Numbered from the stretch's first letter, positions 10,979-22,545 are shown. The stretch is DNA of 64,000 nt from Platanthera guangdongensis (GCA_039583875.1 CM077147.1:111534440-111598439); one strand, 5' to 3'. The notes: generated by a model from the sequence alone, not told the origin. Numbers and translations: made by a program.

Positions 10979-12475
10979 TCGCCAATTCTGCCGACAACTA
11001 CTCAACCATAATACACATAAGAAAAGAAGTAAACACATAAACATGAATCCACGATCACATAGCAGTAAATAAGAGTCCACATAAAGGAAATAACAGATCA
11101 AAAGTATAATACTGAATCTGAAAGGAAAGATAAAAGGGCTCATGCCTAGTACATGTAATCCTCACTACATAATGCTCATGAAAGTTAATGCTCATGAAAG
11201 TTAAGCCACTAGTCACTTACTGTTCCCATGACTACTGCTGCAGCTGCTACAGCCATTCCGCGACTAGGTTGATTCAGCTCCTCATGGACATGCTTGTTCC
11301 CCTAGAGATGCACCATATCTCCCAATTGGTGTCCCTGAGGTTATGTATATCAAGTCGTTATTTTAAACTATCTCTTGGTCGCCTCCGTCCCCCCTGGGAC
11401 ACCTAGGCATCATGTAGGGGAGGATGAAAGGAAGGGGACAGAAAGTGGAGTGTAAGTAAGAGCAGGTGACATTAGCCCTAACTATCATATGCTAAAAGTA
11501 TTTAATATAATAATGTCAGGTTTATGAAGTGCAAGTAAATGAAGCAGTATAATCGAAGTAACAAATTAAATTAAAAGTATTGCAGCTAACTAACATCATA
11601 GAGAAAGTAAACTTAACTTATAAGAATGACCATACAGATGAGTTTCATAGGGCCTAACGAATAAAAGATCTCATACTAATAAAAGATCTCATACTAATTT
11701 ATATGTTAGGGGTAGAGGTTTTATGCAAGGTATGTATGACATGGAATGTTATGCATGCTAAATGATGAGTTTCACACAAGTGCAATGCATCCCTGACTCT
11801 ACGCGCACAGACCTTTAGTTTGCCCATTTGTAGTTATCTTAGGTACCTCTCATAGTGGCAAACAGAGGCAGTGGGTTGGGCCTCCCCACTCCTAGGTTGG
11901 TATTCACTCTACCCAGCCTAGACCATGCGTACTACTCAGTACACCCATAGTCAGGTGCTACAGAGTTTTTTGTACTGGTGCTGGAAAAACCACCATTATT
12001 TATTGGGCTAAGTGAACACTTACACTTGTCGAGTCAAAATATCGAGGTCGGTGTGTGAAAGAGATGGTTAGACCTGATTTACTCTAGAGCAGGGCCTGAA
12101 TAGAGTAATTAAAAATATTTTTGTTGTTTAAGTAATAATCAGAGTAGTGAAAAACAATAGATACCAAGATTAACAGTAAGCAAGAAAAAGAAAGCAACCT
12201 AAGTTAATCTAATCAAACACAACACATATAATCTTATCTATCATAGCCACAGCAAGAACAAAAAGAAAAGGGCAACTAGACAACACAAGAACTTTTATTT
12301 TGGTTCCCCAACCTGGGTACATCCACTCTTCTACCACCCTGATAGGAATCCACTAGCAGGTTTTGATCAGGTGACTGCCACCTTTGAGCTTTTGATCAGG
12401 TGCTCAAAAACTAACTCAAGTCTTTTGATCAGGAGACTTGCAACCAAAATAAACTTTTGAAGGGAGTTAATGAAC

Positions 12476-12484
12476 CCTTTATAC
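12476..12484 (-). promoter_or_regulatory. E1 3' LTR TATA box
   Basis: The minus strand reads TATAAAGGG. In the other LTR the same place reads TAAAAAGGG, so the promoter of the 5' LTR has decayed. Confidence 0.5.
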
Positions 12485-13154
12485 AGTGGGGGGAGAGAGA
12501 TTGATGGTGTCTTCTCTTTCTCTTTTCAACAGAGAAGACTAGTGGATATTGTTGTTGTCAAGAACTCCTCTCAATAACACTTGGAGTCTTGCATAGGGTG
12601 TAGGTCTTCAGTCTTCTGCCTTGACTTGAAAGAGATCCAGGAACTTCTGACTGATAGAAGTTTGTTGTCCTTGAAGAATCCTGGAGTGAAGGTTGAAGAA
12701 GACTCTTGATTTGTTATGATTGTTCTTCTTCTTCTTCAGCAATGTTAAGGAGAAAACGATTTATTTTTCGTATAGAGAAGGTTCAGAATATTGTTGATGT
12801 TGATCTCTTATCTGTGTATCTCTTTCTTTATTCTGTAAGTTCTATCAGTTCTATCTTCTTCTGGAGAAGAAAAATTGTTTTATATCTTCAGTCAAATTCT
12901 GCTTTTGAATTTTGAATTGCATTCCATTAATTGTTGACGGCCTGGAGAATGGAATTCGACTGGAGAGAATATTAGCATTAATAGATTTCCCCAACTATCC
13001 CGTTAAAAATGGCAAGTAATATTACTGATGAAGACCATAATCAATGTTGCCTCTAAGGGCTATATTCAGAGAATATAAGCATTGATTATTCAAGAATTAC
13101 TGCAAGAGAATAAGGACAAAGTGAGGAAAGTTCCAAGTCTGGGACTGCACAGAA

Positions 13155-13516
13155 TTCGTCAAGCAGAGAACATATTTCGTCGACCTGAGTCCAAAGTTCG
13201 TCGACTAGAGAAATCTTGTTCGTCGACCTGGGAAATATTCTTCGTCGACCTAAGAACCAAGTTCGTCGACTTGAGTTTAGAGAACTGCCTTCTGTGAAAA
13301 ACTTCCCAAATCTGTGCTCCAAGTTCGTCGAGCTGATAAGATGATTTTGTCGTCTTGAGTTCAGAGAACGGAATCTGGACTTAGAGGGTTGAAGATGATC
13401 TTCCAGAATTCGTCGACCTGAGCTCCAATATCATCGAGCTCAACTCAGAGAATTTACTCTGAGTTGGTCGAGTGGAGCACGACTTTCGTCGAGCTGAGTT
13501 CGACGAGCGTCGAAGT
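13155..13516. repeat. E1 LTR array of TTCGTCGA / TCGACGAA motifs
   Basis: About fifteen copies or near-copies of TTCGTCGAC(C/T)TGAG and its complement occur within 360 bp, spaced roughly 20-40 bp apart, including GAGTTCGACGAGCGTCGAA at the end. The array lies upstream of the TATA box in minus-strand sense. The counterpart in the 5' LTR is at 23744-24102. Confidence 0.85.
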
Positions 13517-13702
13517 CACTTTCTTGAACTTGATTTTCATCTAAGTCTGGAGTCTTCTGTTGTCTTCTGTTGGCTGGTCCATGTGTGGTTGTTTCTAAGG
13601 AATTAGCCTAAACTTTAGGACACAGACATGACCCTGGCTATACATGTTTGGTCAATTATCCTAGATAGTTAACCTAGCCCAAATCAAACTAGGGATCCAA
13701 CC

Positions 13703-13716
13703 ATCTCCCCCTATTT
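13703..13716 (-). other. E1 polypurine tract
   Basis: The minus strand reads AAATAGGGGGAGAT, identical to the tract of E2 and E3 and abutting the 3' LTR. Confidence 0.92.
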
Positions 13717-14096
13717 GGGTGAGGTCACTAATAGACTTAAAATAAAAGCAATCACAAAGCAAGAAAATATATCCGGCAGAGAAATTAAAACAGCAGGAGA
13801 TATTTACAATGTAGCTTTGTGATAGTATAAAAATAAAGAGTTCAGAAAGACAAAGACCTAACCAGAATAAACTCATTTCTTTTTCTTCACTATCTTCTTT
13901 TGCTTATCCTCCTTCTTCTTGTCAACAGGCTGAGTGAACTTGATCTCTCTGTCGGGATTTGATGCTTGCTTCTTGGACATGGTCATATCAGCAGCTCCAA
14001 TGATATTGAGAGATATGTCTCTAGGTACAACAGCCTCTGGATGTAGATTCATATAGGCATCTACATTAAAGAATTTGTTAGCTTTTGCATACCTGT
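13717..14096 (-). other. E1 spacer between ORF3 and the polypurine tract
   Basis: The part nearest 14096 (minus sense: Lys-rich frames around 13880-14000) may be the frameshifted ORF3 tail. The rest shows no gene. Confidence 0.45.
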
Positions 14097-16845
14097 TCAG
14101 TTCTTCTTTTTGTATTTAGACATGGTAGAGTACTGAGATGGATCCTTTCCTTTAGCTTTGGCTTTGTTTATCATTGATAATCCAACCAATTCCTGAAACC
14201 TGGCCATTCTAGCAGTAGTCTCTGTCTCTGGATCCACAAAGGAAATGGGAGGAGACTCTGGCCTTTTGGGACTGTCAGCCTTTTGTGGTTCAGTAACTTG
14301 ATGTTGCTGTTGCTGAGGATGTTGAGGTTGTTGATGTTGTTGATATTGCTTCCTGTTGGAAGGGTACCTCTGCTGGCTGCTTCCTTGTGAAGATGAGGAT
14401 CTACCATGTTGTCTATGGTATGTTTGAGTAAATAAGGTAGACCTCTGAGATAAGCTACCTGAAGCACCAACAACATGTGGAGGAGGAGCAAGAGGTCCTT
14501 TCCTGTGTCTCTGTGGAGGAGGAGAATATCTTCTGCTTTTCTTTTTTTGTTTTTGCTGATTTTTAGATAGCCACATCCAGGCTGGCATCCCAGGATAAGG
14601 AGTAATTTTCTGCAAAATATAGTAAGGAGTGTTATGAGTTGGATTAGGCTTGGGAGCAGCAACTGGAGGAGCCTTCCTTTTCTTTGAAACTTTCTTTTTA
14701 GCAGAAGAACTATCATCAGAATCATCATTGTCATCTTCATCATCTTTTTCAAAGGAGGATCCCTGAGTATTATCATATAAATCATCCAAAACTTTCAGAA
14801 GATCTTTATCAATAGGCTTGACAGCCTGAGATTCTGGAACTGGAGCTGGAGCTGGAGCAGGAGCAGGAGCAACTGCTTGAGGTTCTGGAGCCTGAGGATG
14901 TTCAGCAACTGATAAGTGTTTTGCCTCTATATCTGCCATGATGATTTCATCCAAATCTGGCAGTGGACTGTCATTCATCTTATATGTTGGAGCTGAGATG
15001 GCTTCTTGAGAAGAATTTTCCTTGGAGGGGGATTGTACAGTTGGTAGCTTTGTTGCTGCAAACATAACCTTAAGTTGCTTGGCAACTGTGGGGCTTATAG
15101 GTGCAGTGTATTGTACAATGGCCAAAGAATGGTGATAAGAGGAGCTGGGAAGAATATCTCTGTGCACAAAATTGAATAATTCTAATAAAGAATTGAAGTT
15201 AACTGTGGGATTTCGAATAAAGTCACCAGCAGTATCAATTTCAGCCATAACTGGCTCATCCATTTCTGTATCTAAATCAATTAAATCTACTATTTCAGAG
15301 GGAGTGGTTGCTTCTTCTAAATAGTCTGACATTAAAAAATCTATTGCTTCTTCTGCTATTTCTGCTGCTGCTGCTACTGCTACTGAAACTTCTTCATCAT
15401 GGAGCATCTCCGCCTGACTGGCTACAGAGGGTCCTAGAGCCAGTCCCCCAGAAGAAGGGATAGGGGATAGGTCAGCAACTTTGGCAGAGAGAGTATGGAT
15501 GGAGGCAGTGAGGGGAGCTAGAGCATCATCTATGAGTTTCTGGAGAGTGGGAGAGATGAAGGCTAGCAGATCCTTAGCAATGTCAGAGAAATTAAGCTAG
15601 AGGGGTTCTGGAGAAGAAGTGGAGTATGGAGTGTGATGACCACAATGAGAGGAGATAGAGAAGGCATTTGGGAAATCTGTATGTGTACTCTAAATGTGGA
15701 CAATCAGTTGGGATGGCTGGAGGAATATGAATAGATGGAGTAGTAGAAGTAGAAGGTGGAACTGTTATTGTGGGGGAGGAGATGGGTTCCTGGATGGGAG
15801 AGTGGTGTGGTGATTGGTGTGGAGACTGATGTGGGGATTATTGTGGTGATTGATGTGGAGAAGACAGGAGGTTGAAGGAGTATTCCTGGATGGGGGAGGA
15901 TGGTGTTTCTGAGACATTTCTTGGAGGAGAGGATGGAGGTGGAGATGGTGGTGGTGTAGAATGTTCATTGGATAGAATAGGTGTTGGAGTATGAATTTGT
16001 TGTTGTAGTTGTTGTTGTGGTTGAGGTTGAGGAGGAGAAGGAATGGTAGAGGTGGAAGGAACTTTTGGGGGTGGAGGAGCGGCTATGACTGCCCGTGTGC
16101 TGTCAGAAGATCTTGTAGAAGAAGAAGCCTTGGTTGTCTTGTTTATCTTCCTCTCCCATCTACCAAAGACGGCAGAGGTAAGCCTCTTGGAGGCATTGAT
16201 AAACACTGGTGGGGAAACCAGATGCTCAGAAGCCTTCTCCTGCAGAAAAATCCCCAAAACCCGGCCGAAGCAGACTTCTTTCTTATTATTTTCTTTTTGA
16301 TTAAATCGAACAGAAGCTTGCCCCAATTTGCTGCTTTCCTCTCTACCAGAGCACTCATCACTATGAATTGGTGCCTAATTATGTAATCCTGTGTTGTGTG
16401 TTTCCCCAGCAGCACCTTCCCGACTACGTCAGCCAAGAACTTGTACTCAAGAGACAAGTTCTTCTTTATTAGTTTGTTAGGGTTGTCGCCAGAATGATCC
16501 ATCTTGGTCAACATATTATCATACTCCTCAGAGTCCATGTCTATTTCATCAGTACCATTCAATAGACCGAAGATTTCGGTTAGTATATCAGGAGAGAGGC
16601 AGACTTGATTACCAGAGATTGTGTCTGTCATGTTATCTTCTATTGTGGAGGAAGTAAAAAACCTATTTTTTAATTTCAGTCATTGCAATCTTTATTCTAA
16701 ATGTCATGAACTTCTTCAATTGTTGATCTTCAAATAGCTTCAGGATCTCCACAAATATTGCATCAGGAAACTGGAAGGAGTCGAAATCTATGTCAAAGCC
16801 CATATCAAATTTCATGGTGGAGAGAGTGCTTGCTGGAATCACCAT
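14097..16845 (-). pseudogene. E1 ORF3 (extra gene after pol), frameshifted
   Basis: The minus-strand reading passes through four successive frames: 16845-16663 (start MVIPASTLSTMKFDMGFD), 16631-16143, 16326-15838 and 15407-14097. The second piece contains KFLADVVGKVLLGK followed by a helical stretch ending NWGKLLFDLIKKK. This aligns with KFLSEVVGKVILSK...DWSMIVFEKVKE of the intact ORF3 in E2, so both genes are one family. The C-terminal piece is acidic, then rich in Lys, Gln and Pro (KKKVSKKRKAPP, a nuclear-localisation-like stretch). No signal peptide or membrane segment is seen. Function unknown. Confidence 0.75.
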
Positions 16846-16918
16846 GAATGCACCTGCAAGAGAGAAACAAAGATCAACTGCAAAGGAACTGAAAACGTGG
16901 GAAGGAGGTCGAAGAAAA

Positions 16919-16931
16919 CCTAGATATAAGG
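16919..16931 (-). promoter_or_regulatory. TATA-like box before E1 ORF3
   Basis: The minus strand reads CCTTATATCTAGG about 75-85 bp before the ORF3 ATG (16845). In E2 the corresponding place reads GGTATAAATAGGG, 106 bp before ATG. The E1 version is degenerate. Confidence 0.4.
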
Positions 16932-16958
16932 TTTCCAGAATATGAACCGGCAGACTCC

Positions 16959-17223
16959 ATTCGATGAAAAATAGAAATTCTTCGATCTGAGGTCGACGAA
17001 ATATTTTATAGTCAAAAGAATTCGTCGATCTCTGTCAGAAGATATGAAAACAGTTCATCGAACTCCGTTCGATGAACGTTTTCTGAAGCACATTCTTCGA
17101 TCTCCAGTCGATGAAAATAACTTCACTCATAGAGAATTTGTAAATCTTCGTTCGACGAATTTCTCTAGAACACTTCTCTGTTCGTCGATCTCTGTTCGAC
17201 GAACTTTGAAAAATTCATCGACC
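16959..17223. repeat. E1 internal motif array between pol and ORF3
   Basis: The LTR motif family recurs here: TTCGATGAA, TTCGATCT, GGTCGACGAA, TTCGTCGATCTC, GTTCGACGAA and others, about twelve sites in 265 bp. The array lies directly upstream (minus sense) of the TATA-like box and start codon of ORF3. Confidence 0.82.
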
Positions 17224-17269
17224 ATAGACATAAATCAAATTAAAGCTTCTCCATTTATCATATCAAGCT

Positions 17270-17801
17270 GATTTATGAAGAACAGATCGTTCCTCTCATC
17301 CAAAGGTTTGGTCAAGATATCTGCTCTTTGTAAATCAGTGTAGATATAAACAAGATTAATTTTATTTTTGTCTACACACTCTCTAATGAAATGGTGCCTA
17401 ATGTCTATATGTTTGGTCCTACTGTGATGGACTGGATTTTGTGTTATGGATATAGCACATGTGTTGTCACATAGTAGAGTTAAATTATTTAAGTTGAACC
17501 CATAGTCTAGTAGTTAGTTCTGAATCCACGGCATCTGGTAACAACAACTACCAGCTGCTATATATTCTGCTTCGGCAGTTGAAGTGGACATAGATCACTG
17601 CTTTTTGCTAAACCAAGAGACTAATCTCATACCAAGGAACTGGCATGTTCCTGAGGTATTTTTTCTGTCTACTCTGCATCCAGCAAAGTCAGCATCTGAG
17701 TATCCAGTTAACTCAAACTCTGACTCAGTGGGATACCAAAGTCCTATACTAGGATAACTCTTTATATATCTCAAAATCCTTTTTAAGAAAATTAGGTGAG
17801 A
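17270..17801 (-). pseudogene. E1 RNase H, decayed
   Basis: The minus strand reads copia RNase H with interruptions: 'STAEAEYIAAGSCCYQMPWIQN', then after a stop 'LTLLCDNTCAISITQNPVHHSRTKHIDI' and 'ADILTKPLDE'. RNase H degrades the RNA strand after reverse transcription. At least three in-frame stops are present, including one just before 'SMSTSTAEAE'. It is the last pol domain before the ORF3 array. Confidence 0.8.
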
Positions 17802-18757
17802 TTATTTAGGGTTCACTTGGAACCTAGCACAAATACATGTAGCAAACATTATGTTAGATCCGCTTTCTATAAGGTATAGTAGGGACTCAACAATGGCCCT
17901 ATATAATTTCTGATCAACATGTTTCCCATGCTCATCAGAATCTATTACAGCATTTGTAGCCATGGGTGTTTTCTTTGCTGAGGCATCAACCATCCCAAAC
18001 TTTTTGATAAGCACTTTTGCATACTTAGTCAGGGATATGAAGATGCCATCAGGTACCTGCTTCACTTAGAGACCAAGGAAATAGGAGAGCTCACCCATGC
18101 TACTCATTTCAAACTTTGAATGCATGAGGTCAGAAAACCTCTTGCATAGTTTGGAATCTGTAGACCAAAATATAATATCATTTACATAAATTTGTACTGA
18201 CAATATTTGATCCTTATGGTGCAGAGTGAATAATGTCCTGTCTACAATGCCTCTAGAAAATTTATGCTCTATCAAGAAGCTAGCGAAGGTCTCATACCAA
18301 GCTCTTGGAGCTTGCTTTAAACCATAGAGAGCTTTATGCAATCTAAAGACATATGAGGGATGAGTTGGAGAGATGAAACCTGTAGGTTATTCAACATAAA
18401 TATCTTCTTTAAGTTCTCCATTCAGAAAGGCACTCTTGACATCCGTTTGATAGACTTTAAATTTCTTGTAGGCAGCATATGCAAGGAAAATCTTGATTGC
18501 TTCCAGCCTTGCAATAGGAGCAAAAGTCTAGTCATAGTCAATCCCTTCCTCTTGCCTATAACCTTGAGCAACCAGCCTTGCTTTATTCCTTATGATGACA
18601 CCTTGGGCATCCAGCTTATTTCTATAAACCCACTTAGTTCCAATGACTGGATAGTCTTTGGGTCTTGGAACTAAGTCCCAAACTCTATATCCCTCAAATT
18701 GATTGAGCTCCTCTTGCATTGTAATAATCCAGTGTGGATCTTGCTCTTCATCTTTAA
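17802..18757 (-). pseudogene. E1 reverse transcriptase, several stops and a lost catalytic Asp
   Basis: Fragments in order are 18719-18528 ([20 protein letters not shown], '[19 protein letters not shown]'), 18341-18066 ([17 protein letters not shown], then YVNDIIFWSTDS) and 18065-17802. The RT active-site motif YVDD reads YVND, so one of the two metal-binding Asp residues is gone. Stops occur after 'GIDYD' (Gln to TAG) and before 17802. The enzyme cannot be functional in this copy. Together with the protease and zinc-knuckle damage this makes E1 dependent on proteins from related elements. Confidence 0.88.
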
Positions 18758-19615
18758 TTATTGGGGCTCAATTTGAGATTTGAAGCAGGCATGCATTAAG
18801 TCTTGGTTGAGTTGATGCCTTGTCTGCACACCAACTGTCATGTCTCTAATCATATGAGATATGGGGTGATCTCTAAGTGTAACAAATTCAGTGGGTGGAG
18901 TTGGTTGTTCAACAGCTTGGGGAATAAATTCCTCTTGTGGAATTAGGTTGGCTGTTGTTAGTTCATCACTGATTTTAGTGTCTTCTTCTTCACTTTCTTC
19001 AACACCTTGTGGATAAGGATGGCTAACTGCCTCAATTGTGAGGGTCAGTTCATTAAGCTTCTCACACAAATTATGTTCCCACAAAAAATCATTGGTAGAA
19101 GAAGTTTTCTCCTTGAAAAGCATGTTACTCTCATCAAAAGAAACATGGATAGATTCTTCAATCTTTAAGGTAGATTGGTTATACACCCTATAGACCTTGC
19201 TTACATGGGAATATCCAAGAAACATTCTCATATCAGCCTTAGCTTCAAACTTTCTAATATGTTTTTTATTGTTGTTGTGTATATAACATAAACATCCAAA
19301 ACTTTTAAAGTAGTCTACTTTAAGTTTCTTCCTTTTTAGTAGCTCATAAGGAGTGTTATTCTTAAGCTTGTGTATAATACTTCTATTCAGTACATAATTT
19401 ATTGTGCTTACAGCCTCTGCCCAAAAGGATAGGGGAAAATAAGCATCTGCAAGTAATGTTCCTGCTGATTCAATTAGTGTTCCATTCTTTCTTTCAGCAA
19501 CCCCATTTTGTTGAGGTGTTCTAAGAGATGAGAAGCAATGTTTGATGCCTTCCTTGCTACAAAACTCTTGCATAAGAAGAGACTCAGAATCAGTACCATG
19601 ATCACTTCTGATCAA
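18758..19615 (-). CDS. E1 integrase core, C-terminal two thirds
   Basis: The 285-residue frame opens at MIRSDHGTDSESLLMQEF, containing the second catalytic Asp. It continues through '[21 protein letters not shown]' with the catalytic Glu, the conserved 'PLSFWAEAVSTINYVLNRS', 'TPYELLKRKKLKVDYFKSFGCLCYI' and the variable linker before RT. The first catalytic Asp lies in the preceding fragment ('[13 protein letters not shown]'), separated by a stop near 19637. Integrase inserts the element cDNA into host DNA, here with 5-bp staggered cuts judging by the flanking repeat. Confidence 0.85.
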   Translation of the reverse strand: MIRSDHGTDSESLLMQEFCSKEGIKHCFSSLRTPQQNGVAERKNGTLIESAGTLLADAYFPLSFWAEAVSTINYVLNRSIIHKLKNNTPYELLKRKKLKVDYFKSFGCLCYIHNNNKKHIRKFEAKADMRMFLGYSHVSKVYRVYNQSTLKIEESIHVSFDESNMLFKEKTSSTNDFLWEHNLCEKLNELTLTIEAVSHPYPQGVEESEEEDTKISDELTTANLIPQEEFIPQAVEQPTPPTEFVTLRDHPISHMIRDMTVGVQTRHQLNQDLMHACFKSQIEPQ

Positions 19616-19639
19616 TGCAACTGGAGTAGAGTACTTAAT

Positions 19640-20400
19640 CTATATGTTCTTGAGAAAATCTGTAAGAACCTTAAAGTTATCAGACTTAGATCTCAGAAAT
19701 AAAACACAAGTGAATCTAGAGAAGTCATCTACAATCACTAAAGTATAAGATTTGCCTCCTAGGCTTTGTACTGCTATAGGGCCAAAAAGGTCCATATGTA
19801 GTAAGTACAATATCCTAGGTGAGACTCTTTTGTTTAATGATTTAAAACTACTTTTAGTTTGCTTGCCTAATTGACAAGACCTGCAAAGGCTTTCCTTCTT
19901 GTAGGGGAAAGAAGGAAATCCTCTAACAAGGTTGTCCCTAGATAGTTTGGCAATGTTTTTCAGATTAACATAACCTAGTCTTCTATGCCAAAGGTCATTA
20001 TTGTTACTAGTTGAATTAAACAGGCAAATTTCAGATTTAGCTGACTGGAAGTTAACAATATAAATGTTTCCTACTCTAGTGTCAGTCAATAATACATGAT
20101 TTTGTAAAGAAGTAATAATACAGGAGGTTTTAGTAAATGATACCTGATACCCTTCATCACATAATTGACTTATGGAGATAAGGATATGCTTCAGTCCACT
20201 TACATATGCAACATTCCTGAAGGTGACAACTACAACTTTGACTTGTCCATGGCCTTCAGTCTGGCCATAATTACAGTCACCAAATATTACTTTTGGTCCT
20301 AGATTTGCCTTGTAATGTGTTAAGTTGGCCTTATTTCCAGTCATGTGCTTAGAACAGCAACTGTCTAGATACCACTATTACTCTATGGTATGATAGTCTT
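19640..20400 (-). pseudogene. E1 protease and integrase N-terminal part, damaged
   Basis: Near 20340-20380 the minus strand encodes WYLDSCCSKHMTGN, where intact relatives have DSG, so the protease active-site Gly is Cys. Two stop codons (TAA TAG) stand immediately before it. The open part (20344-19640, 234 aa) continues with 'VAYVSGLKHILISISQLCD', the zinc-binding segment ('LWHRRLGYVNLKNIAKL...CRSCQLGKQTKSSF') and the first part of the integrase core ('[20 protein letters not shown]', 'VIVDDFSRFTCVLFL'). Confidence 0.85.
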
Positions 20401-20622
20401 TTAACTGCAATAAAACAGATTAGCCTTTCCTGACCCAGGTTACCTTGGGTCCTTCTTTCTTTACATAACAGAAACTGGAAATAAATGAACATTCAGGTTG
20501 GGTTTTATATCCTAAAGGGTTATATTTCCTAGGTGGAATGATCCATTGATTAAATTTATTGTTAAATGTTCTTGGTTGGTTATAAGTTTCAAAAGAATTA
20601 AAATTTCTGTTATACTAATCTG

Positions 20623-20869
20623 CGTTCGACGAATTCTGGTGTGTTCGTCGACCCGAGTTCGACGAATTGGGATGAGTTCATCGAACTCCACTCAGAGAAT
20701 GATAGTAGTCATTTTCTGAGCCCCAAAATCGTCAATCTCTGGTCGACAAACCATACCTGTTTCGTTGATCGTAGTTCAATGAATAATTATTATATAAATC
20801 TGTGTTCGGAGTTCGTCGAATGGAGTTCGACGAAATGTACATATTTCGTCGATAGGAGTTCGACGAAAT
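20623..20869. repeat. E1 second internal motif array, at the gag/pol boundary
   Basis: About ten copies of GTTCGACGAA / TTCGTCGA lie between the end of the coiled-coil part of gag (21019) and the protease (about 20380). Neither E2 nor E3 has a comparable array here. Confidence 0.8.
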
Positions 20870-21018
20870 CTGCTGAACATTATTTTATTTGGATTTTTCT
20901 TATTTTGTTTTTTTTTCTTATTCTTTTGTTTTGATTCAATTTGTTTAACATTATTATTATCCAGCTTTTCCTTTCCCTTTTTAGATACAAATTTTATGGG
21001 TGTAGTTAATATATTTTT

Positions 21019-21879
21019 CTAAATAAGTGAGGGTTGGCTTGATGATGCACCTAAGACCAGCTTGTCATTTAACCTGGCATTAACTGTGCTTGTGATGTCC
21101 ATCAACTTGATACTTCTCCCATTTAGAGATTCTTCAACTTTCCTAGCCTCCGCTAATTGAGATTTTAGTGAAATTATTTGTTCATTTGCCAGAGCTAGAT
21201 CATCCTTTAATTTAACATTTTCAGATATACACTTTTCATGATCAGTTAGTTTTTCTCTAAGCAATTTGATTTCTTTTTCAGAATTTATTAAATCTATACA
21301 CATGGTTTTAAATTCAATTTTAAAACTATCAGAACTATAATAAAATGATGATAGTAGCTGATCTTCTTCTAATTCTGAAGCTTCTTCATTATCAGATTCT
21401 TCTTCAGCATCTGATGGGCTGCAAGAGGCATTGATAGCCATGAGGTAGACTTCCCTTGCCTTGGCCTCTTCTTGCACTTCACTGGAGCTGGAAGATGAGG
21501 ATTCATCTTCTGTGTCACTCCATGTTTCAGTAGCCAAGCCCTTCTCCTTCTTTTTGTGCTTGCTGGAGGTAGTCCTACTGTATTTCTTGCTTCTAGAGTC
21601 CTTTTATCTTCTCCTCTCCTTATTCTGATTCTTAGGACACTCTGAGATGAAGTTTCCTTATTTCCTGCATCCAAAACACACGATTTCTTTAGTAGGACTT
21701 TTATCATACATGGGCTTGTCATCATTCCTGGATGACTTTTTCCTGAAGTCTTTCCTAGCCATTTTGTAGAATCTCTTTGCAAAGAGACTCATCAGTTCTT
21801 CATTGACTGTTGAAGCTTCAGTATCTTCTGCATCTTTGAATGTTATATTCTGCTCCTTTCTTGTTGATTGAGGAGTCCT
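21019..21879 (-). pseudogene. E1 gag, second part: zinc knuckle and coiled coil
   Basis: The zinc knuckle near 21640-21670 reads CFGCRK, stop, GNFISECPK, so a TAA cuts the CX2CX4HX4C motif (and His is replaced by Asn). Downstream the frame (21537-21019) has a Ser/Glu-rich acidic stretch followed by a heptad-rich segment ('INSEKEIKLLREKLTDHEK...LALANEQIISLKSQLAEARK') that looks like a coiled coil of about 80 residues. The same arrangement occurs in E3 gag. The piece ends at a stop at 21019. Confidence 0.8.
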
Positions 21880-22545
21880 TTATTCTACAGCTTCCCTGGA
21901 TTTGATCAGCTGCTCATAAGATTTGAGCTTTCCTAGGAGAGATTTTGTGGAAATCTCATTCAAGCTTCTGGCCTCCTTGATTGGCCAGATACTAGAATAC
22001 CATGAGCTTGGGAAGCACATTAGGATCATGTCATTCACCTCTGTGAGAGATATATCTTTATCCAAGGTCTTTAACTCACTGATAATGGAGCTTAATCTGT
22101 TGTACATGTCACCAACAGATTCAGCTTCATCTTTTTTGAAGTTCTCATACTGTGAGATGAGAGTTGATCTTCTATCTTTTCTCTTATCTATTGAACCAAC
22201 AACCATCTGGTTGAGAGAATCCCAGATTGCTTTTGCAGAGGTGCACTCAGCCACCTTCTGGAAGATATCATCAGACATGGTTTGAGCCAATATATTCATG
22301 GTTTTGGCATCTGCAATTTTGGCTTTCTTCTGAGCATCAGTCCACTCAGGTGGTGGAACTACATGAGTGCTCGAAGTTGCTGTAGAAGTAGATGCTGTAG
22401 GTTGAGGAGGACCTGTCAAAATGGAATTGTAGATGTCCTCATCAATGGAATTCATGTATAATCTGATTCTTACCTTCCAGATTGCAAATTTATTTAAATT
22501 GCAGACTGGAGGTCTGGTGCTTGCATAATCCTTGTTCTGTGCCAT
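21880..22545 (-). CDS. E1 gag, first part
   Basis: The 221-residue frame starts MAQNKDYASTRPPVCNLNKF and carries the copia gag domain of the UBN2 type: 'AIWKVRIRLYMNSIDEDIYNSI', 'DAKTMNILAQTMSDDIFQKVAECTSAKAIWDSLNQMV', 'NFKKDEAESVGDMYNRLSSIISELKTLDKDISLTEVNDMIL'. Its Met is about 90 bp from the primer site, the normal distance. It would form the particle shell. It stops at 21880, then continues in another frame. Confidence 0.85.
   Translation of the reverse strand: MAQNKDYASTRPPVCNLNKFAIWKVRIRLYMNSIDEDIYNSILTGPPQPTASTSTATSSTHVVPPPEWTDAQKKAKIADAKTMNILAQTMSDDIFQKVAECTSAKAIWDSLNQMVVGSIDKRKDRRSTLISQYENFKKDEAESVGDMYNRLSSIISELKTLDKDISLTEVNDMILMCFPSSWYSSIWPIKEARSLNEISTKSLLGKLKSYEQLIKSREAVE

Larger units (their letters stand above)
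12056..13702 (-). repeat. E1 3' LTR
   Basis: 1647 bp, matched along its length by 22651-24286. The outer end is TGAAAGAGA on the plus strand. The inner end, beside the polypurine tract, has mutated from the expected TG (minus sense) to GG. It carries a TATA box at 12476-12484 and the TTCGTCGA motif array at 13155-13516. Confidence 0.92.

Noticed and set aside
16009..16386. Plus-strand frames rich in Arg and Gly
   Set aside because: Antisense of the Pro/Ser-rich E1 ORF3.
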